From NCBI GenBank assembly GCA_002338655.1, contig DDIU01000022.1, positions 149,083 to 213,082 of the forward strand: DNA of 64,000 bases, given 5' to 3'. The position numbers were made by a program, and so were the translations under genes. Every line of letters begins with the position of its first letter. Within the stretch, counting starts at the first letter, position 1. Positions 62,939-64,000 of this stretch are shown here, piece after piece. The notes under the pieces are model-generated. The model did no database searches, had not been told where the DNA came from, and was given only the letters and a program-made list of their open reading frames with translations. This stretch comes from Flammeovirgaceae bacterium UBA1842. GTDB taxonomy: Bacteria; Bacteroidota; Bacteroidia; Cytophagales; Cyclobacteriaceae.

Positions 62939-63679
62939 CTACAGCTGTTTTTCCACCACAAAAATCATCCTTTCAGATTTCTCGGCTAGGTAGGAATTGA
63001 GGTCATAATCACCAAAAATATCGATCACCTTTAGTCCGGATTTTTCAAAATATTCAAGAAAGTCAGCACGTCTGAGTGCTTTCACTTTTTCTTGGAAATG
63101 ATAATTTTCACCTTCATCAGTAAACCGGATGTCTTTCAATATGTAGTCGTCATCACTCACATCTTTAGAAATATGAAAATTGATTCCCTCAATTTGTTTT
63201 TCTTCAATCGGGGTCAGGTGATTGATAACAGTATAGGGGTTTAGGAAATCCAGTACAAAAACACCATGATCTTTCATAGCTTCTGCTACTGAATGAATGG
63301 CTTGCTCGTGTTCAGCCTTGGTTTCGAAATATCCGAAACTGGTGAATAGGTTGAGGATAAAATCGAATTCATTATGGGCAAATTCTTCCCGCATGTCATG
63401 CACTTCAAAGTGCAATCGGTCATTGGCATATTGGCTGGCTTTTACTATGCTTTGTTCAGAGAGGTCGGCACCTACTACATCAAATCCCTTCTTATTTAGA
63501 TAAATTGAGTGACGGCCTTTGCCACATGCCAGATCCAAAATTTTGTGATGGGGCTTTACTGCTAGATAATCGACCAGCTTATCAATAAACGCACCGGCTT
63601 CATTATAATCCCTGTTTTTATATAAAATATGGTAATAAGGGGAGTCAAACCACTTATCAAACCATTCTACTGTTCTCAT
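62939..63679 (-). CDS. Class I SAM-dependent methyltransferase
   Basis: A 246-residue protein starting MRTVEWFDKWFDSPYYHILY. The SAM motif is ILDLACGKGRHSIYLNKKG (residues about 44-62), then VVGADLSEQSI and FDFILNLFTSFGYFET. This family is annotated as generic methyltransferase with unknown acceptor. Its start overlaps the apbE stop by four bases, so the two genes are probably cotranscribed. Confidence 0.9.
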   Translation of the reverse strand: MRTVEWFDKWFDSPYYHILYKNRDYNEAGAFIDKLVDYLAVKPHHKILDLACGKGRHSIYLNKKGFDVVGADLSEQSIVKASQYANDRLHFEVHDMREEFAHNEFDFILNLFTSFGYFETKAEHEQAIHSVAEAMKDHGVFVLDFLNPYTVINHLTPIEEKQIEGINFHISKDVSDDDYILKDIRFTDEGENYHFQEKVKALRRADFLEYFEKSGLKVIDIFGDYDLNSYLAEKSERMIFVVEKQL

Positions 63680-64000
63680 TCTGATTTTTTAATTAAATCT
63701 ATAACCCCTTTAGTGGCATAATCATTCATTTTACCGTCCTCATTATTGTAAATTAAATAGGCATCATATTGAGGATGTACTTTTAGAAAATTGATGGTCT
63801 TTTGGGTGCCCATTACCATAAAAGCTGTGGCCAGGGCATCGGCAGTTTCACAATTTTCAGCGAATACCGAGGCGCTAAGTAAATTGTGTCTTATAGGGAA
63901 GCCTGATTTTGGATCAATGGTATGGCCATATTTTATTCCATCTACTATATGATAGTTAAAATAATTACCCGAAGTGGCCATAGACCGATCATTGAGGGTA
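63676..64000 (-). CDS. apbE: FAD:protein FMN transferase ApbE, partial
   Basis: The C-terminal part (about 108 codons) is visible; the N terminus lies outside the window. TLNDRSMATSGNYFNY at the edge and GHTIDPKSGFPI contain the ApbE motif, where the TIDP segment includes a metal-binding Thr/Asp. The enzyme attaches FMN covalently to threonine of respiratory flavoproteins such as Na-translocating NQR. The stop overlaps the methyltransferase start. Confidence 0.9.
   Translation of the reverse strand, partial: TLNDRSMATSGNYFNYHIVDGIKYGHTIDPKSGFPIRHNLLSASVFAENCETADALATAFMVMGTQKTINFLKVHPQYDAYLIYNNEDGKMNDYATKGVIDLIKKSE

Overview
The window looks like a chromosome segment from a free-living member of the Bacteroidota, most likely a Cytophagales-type organism. 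The evidence is a SusC/SusD outer-membrane pair, a type IX secretion C-terminal sorting domain, GT117 (DUF2723) and CPBP proteins, a low GC content, and a promoter that fits the Bacteroidota -33/-7 consensus (TTTG, 19 bases, TATCTTTG). No rRNA, tRNA, CRISPR array, prophage or complete insertion sequence was recognised.

Layout. Bases 1-1867 (minus strand) hold the end of a nucleotide-sugar locus: a UDP-sugar dehydrogenase cut by the window edge and a UDP-HexNAc epimerase. Bases 1959-6530 are a System I cytochrome c maturation operon (ccmB, ccmC, a ccmD-like gene, ccmE, ccmF) without ccmA or ccmH. Bases 6541-17072 are housekeeping genes: a DUF2520 protein, a degenerate thiamine-pyrophosphokinase-like protein, prmC, ribD, free-Met-sulfoxide reductase, psd, glutamate dehydrogenase, cdsA, a CPBP protease, dusB, a DMT exporter and a GNAT enzyme. 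Bases 17355-23423 are a SusC/SusD uptake pair with a secreted esterase-like protein. Bases 23449-28815 hold a GT117 membrane glycosyltransferase, a repeat-rich gap, a membrane protein and a TPR protein. Bases 28849-29732 are a DUF6922/AbiEii two-gene module.

Bases 29825-44182 form an exopolysaccharide locus: a candidate polymerase, three GT4 enzymes, one GT2, a pyruvyl transferase, a flippase and three methyltransferases. It ends in a translationally coupled 1174-residue T9SS cargo protein with PKD domains. The locus is very AT-rich, and the composition changes abruptly inside the cargo gene near 41880, which suggests a recombination border.

Bases 44268-56596 return to core genes: an Lrp regulator, a phosphoribosyltransferase, a PAS histidine kinase, panB, a metal-dependent hydrolase between two 93-bp direct repeats, a CAP protein, monomeric isocitrate dehydrogenase, a TPR lipoprotein, acetyl-CoA synthetase and a diheme cytochrome. 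From 56671 onward come a toxin remnant with an intact antitoxin, a ZIP transporter, a PadR/ABC-permease pair with tandem operator-like repeats, a DUF4143 ATPase behind four 22-bp tandem repeats, a methyltransferase and a partial apbE.

The most distinctive content is the set of small repeat elements: AAGTAGTAAG blocks next to stop codons, a 93-bp multi-hairpin element, REP-like hairpins, a CTCTGTG-type palindrome that forms the end of a small gene, and a palindromic sequence read in frame inside a glycosyltransferase. No clearly new multi-gene system is evident. The best candidates are the repeat-flanked hydrolase, the decayed toxin-antitoxin pair and the degenerate kinase.
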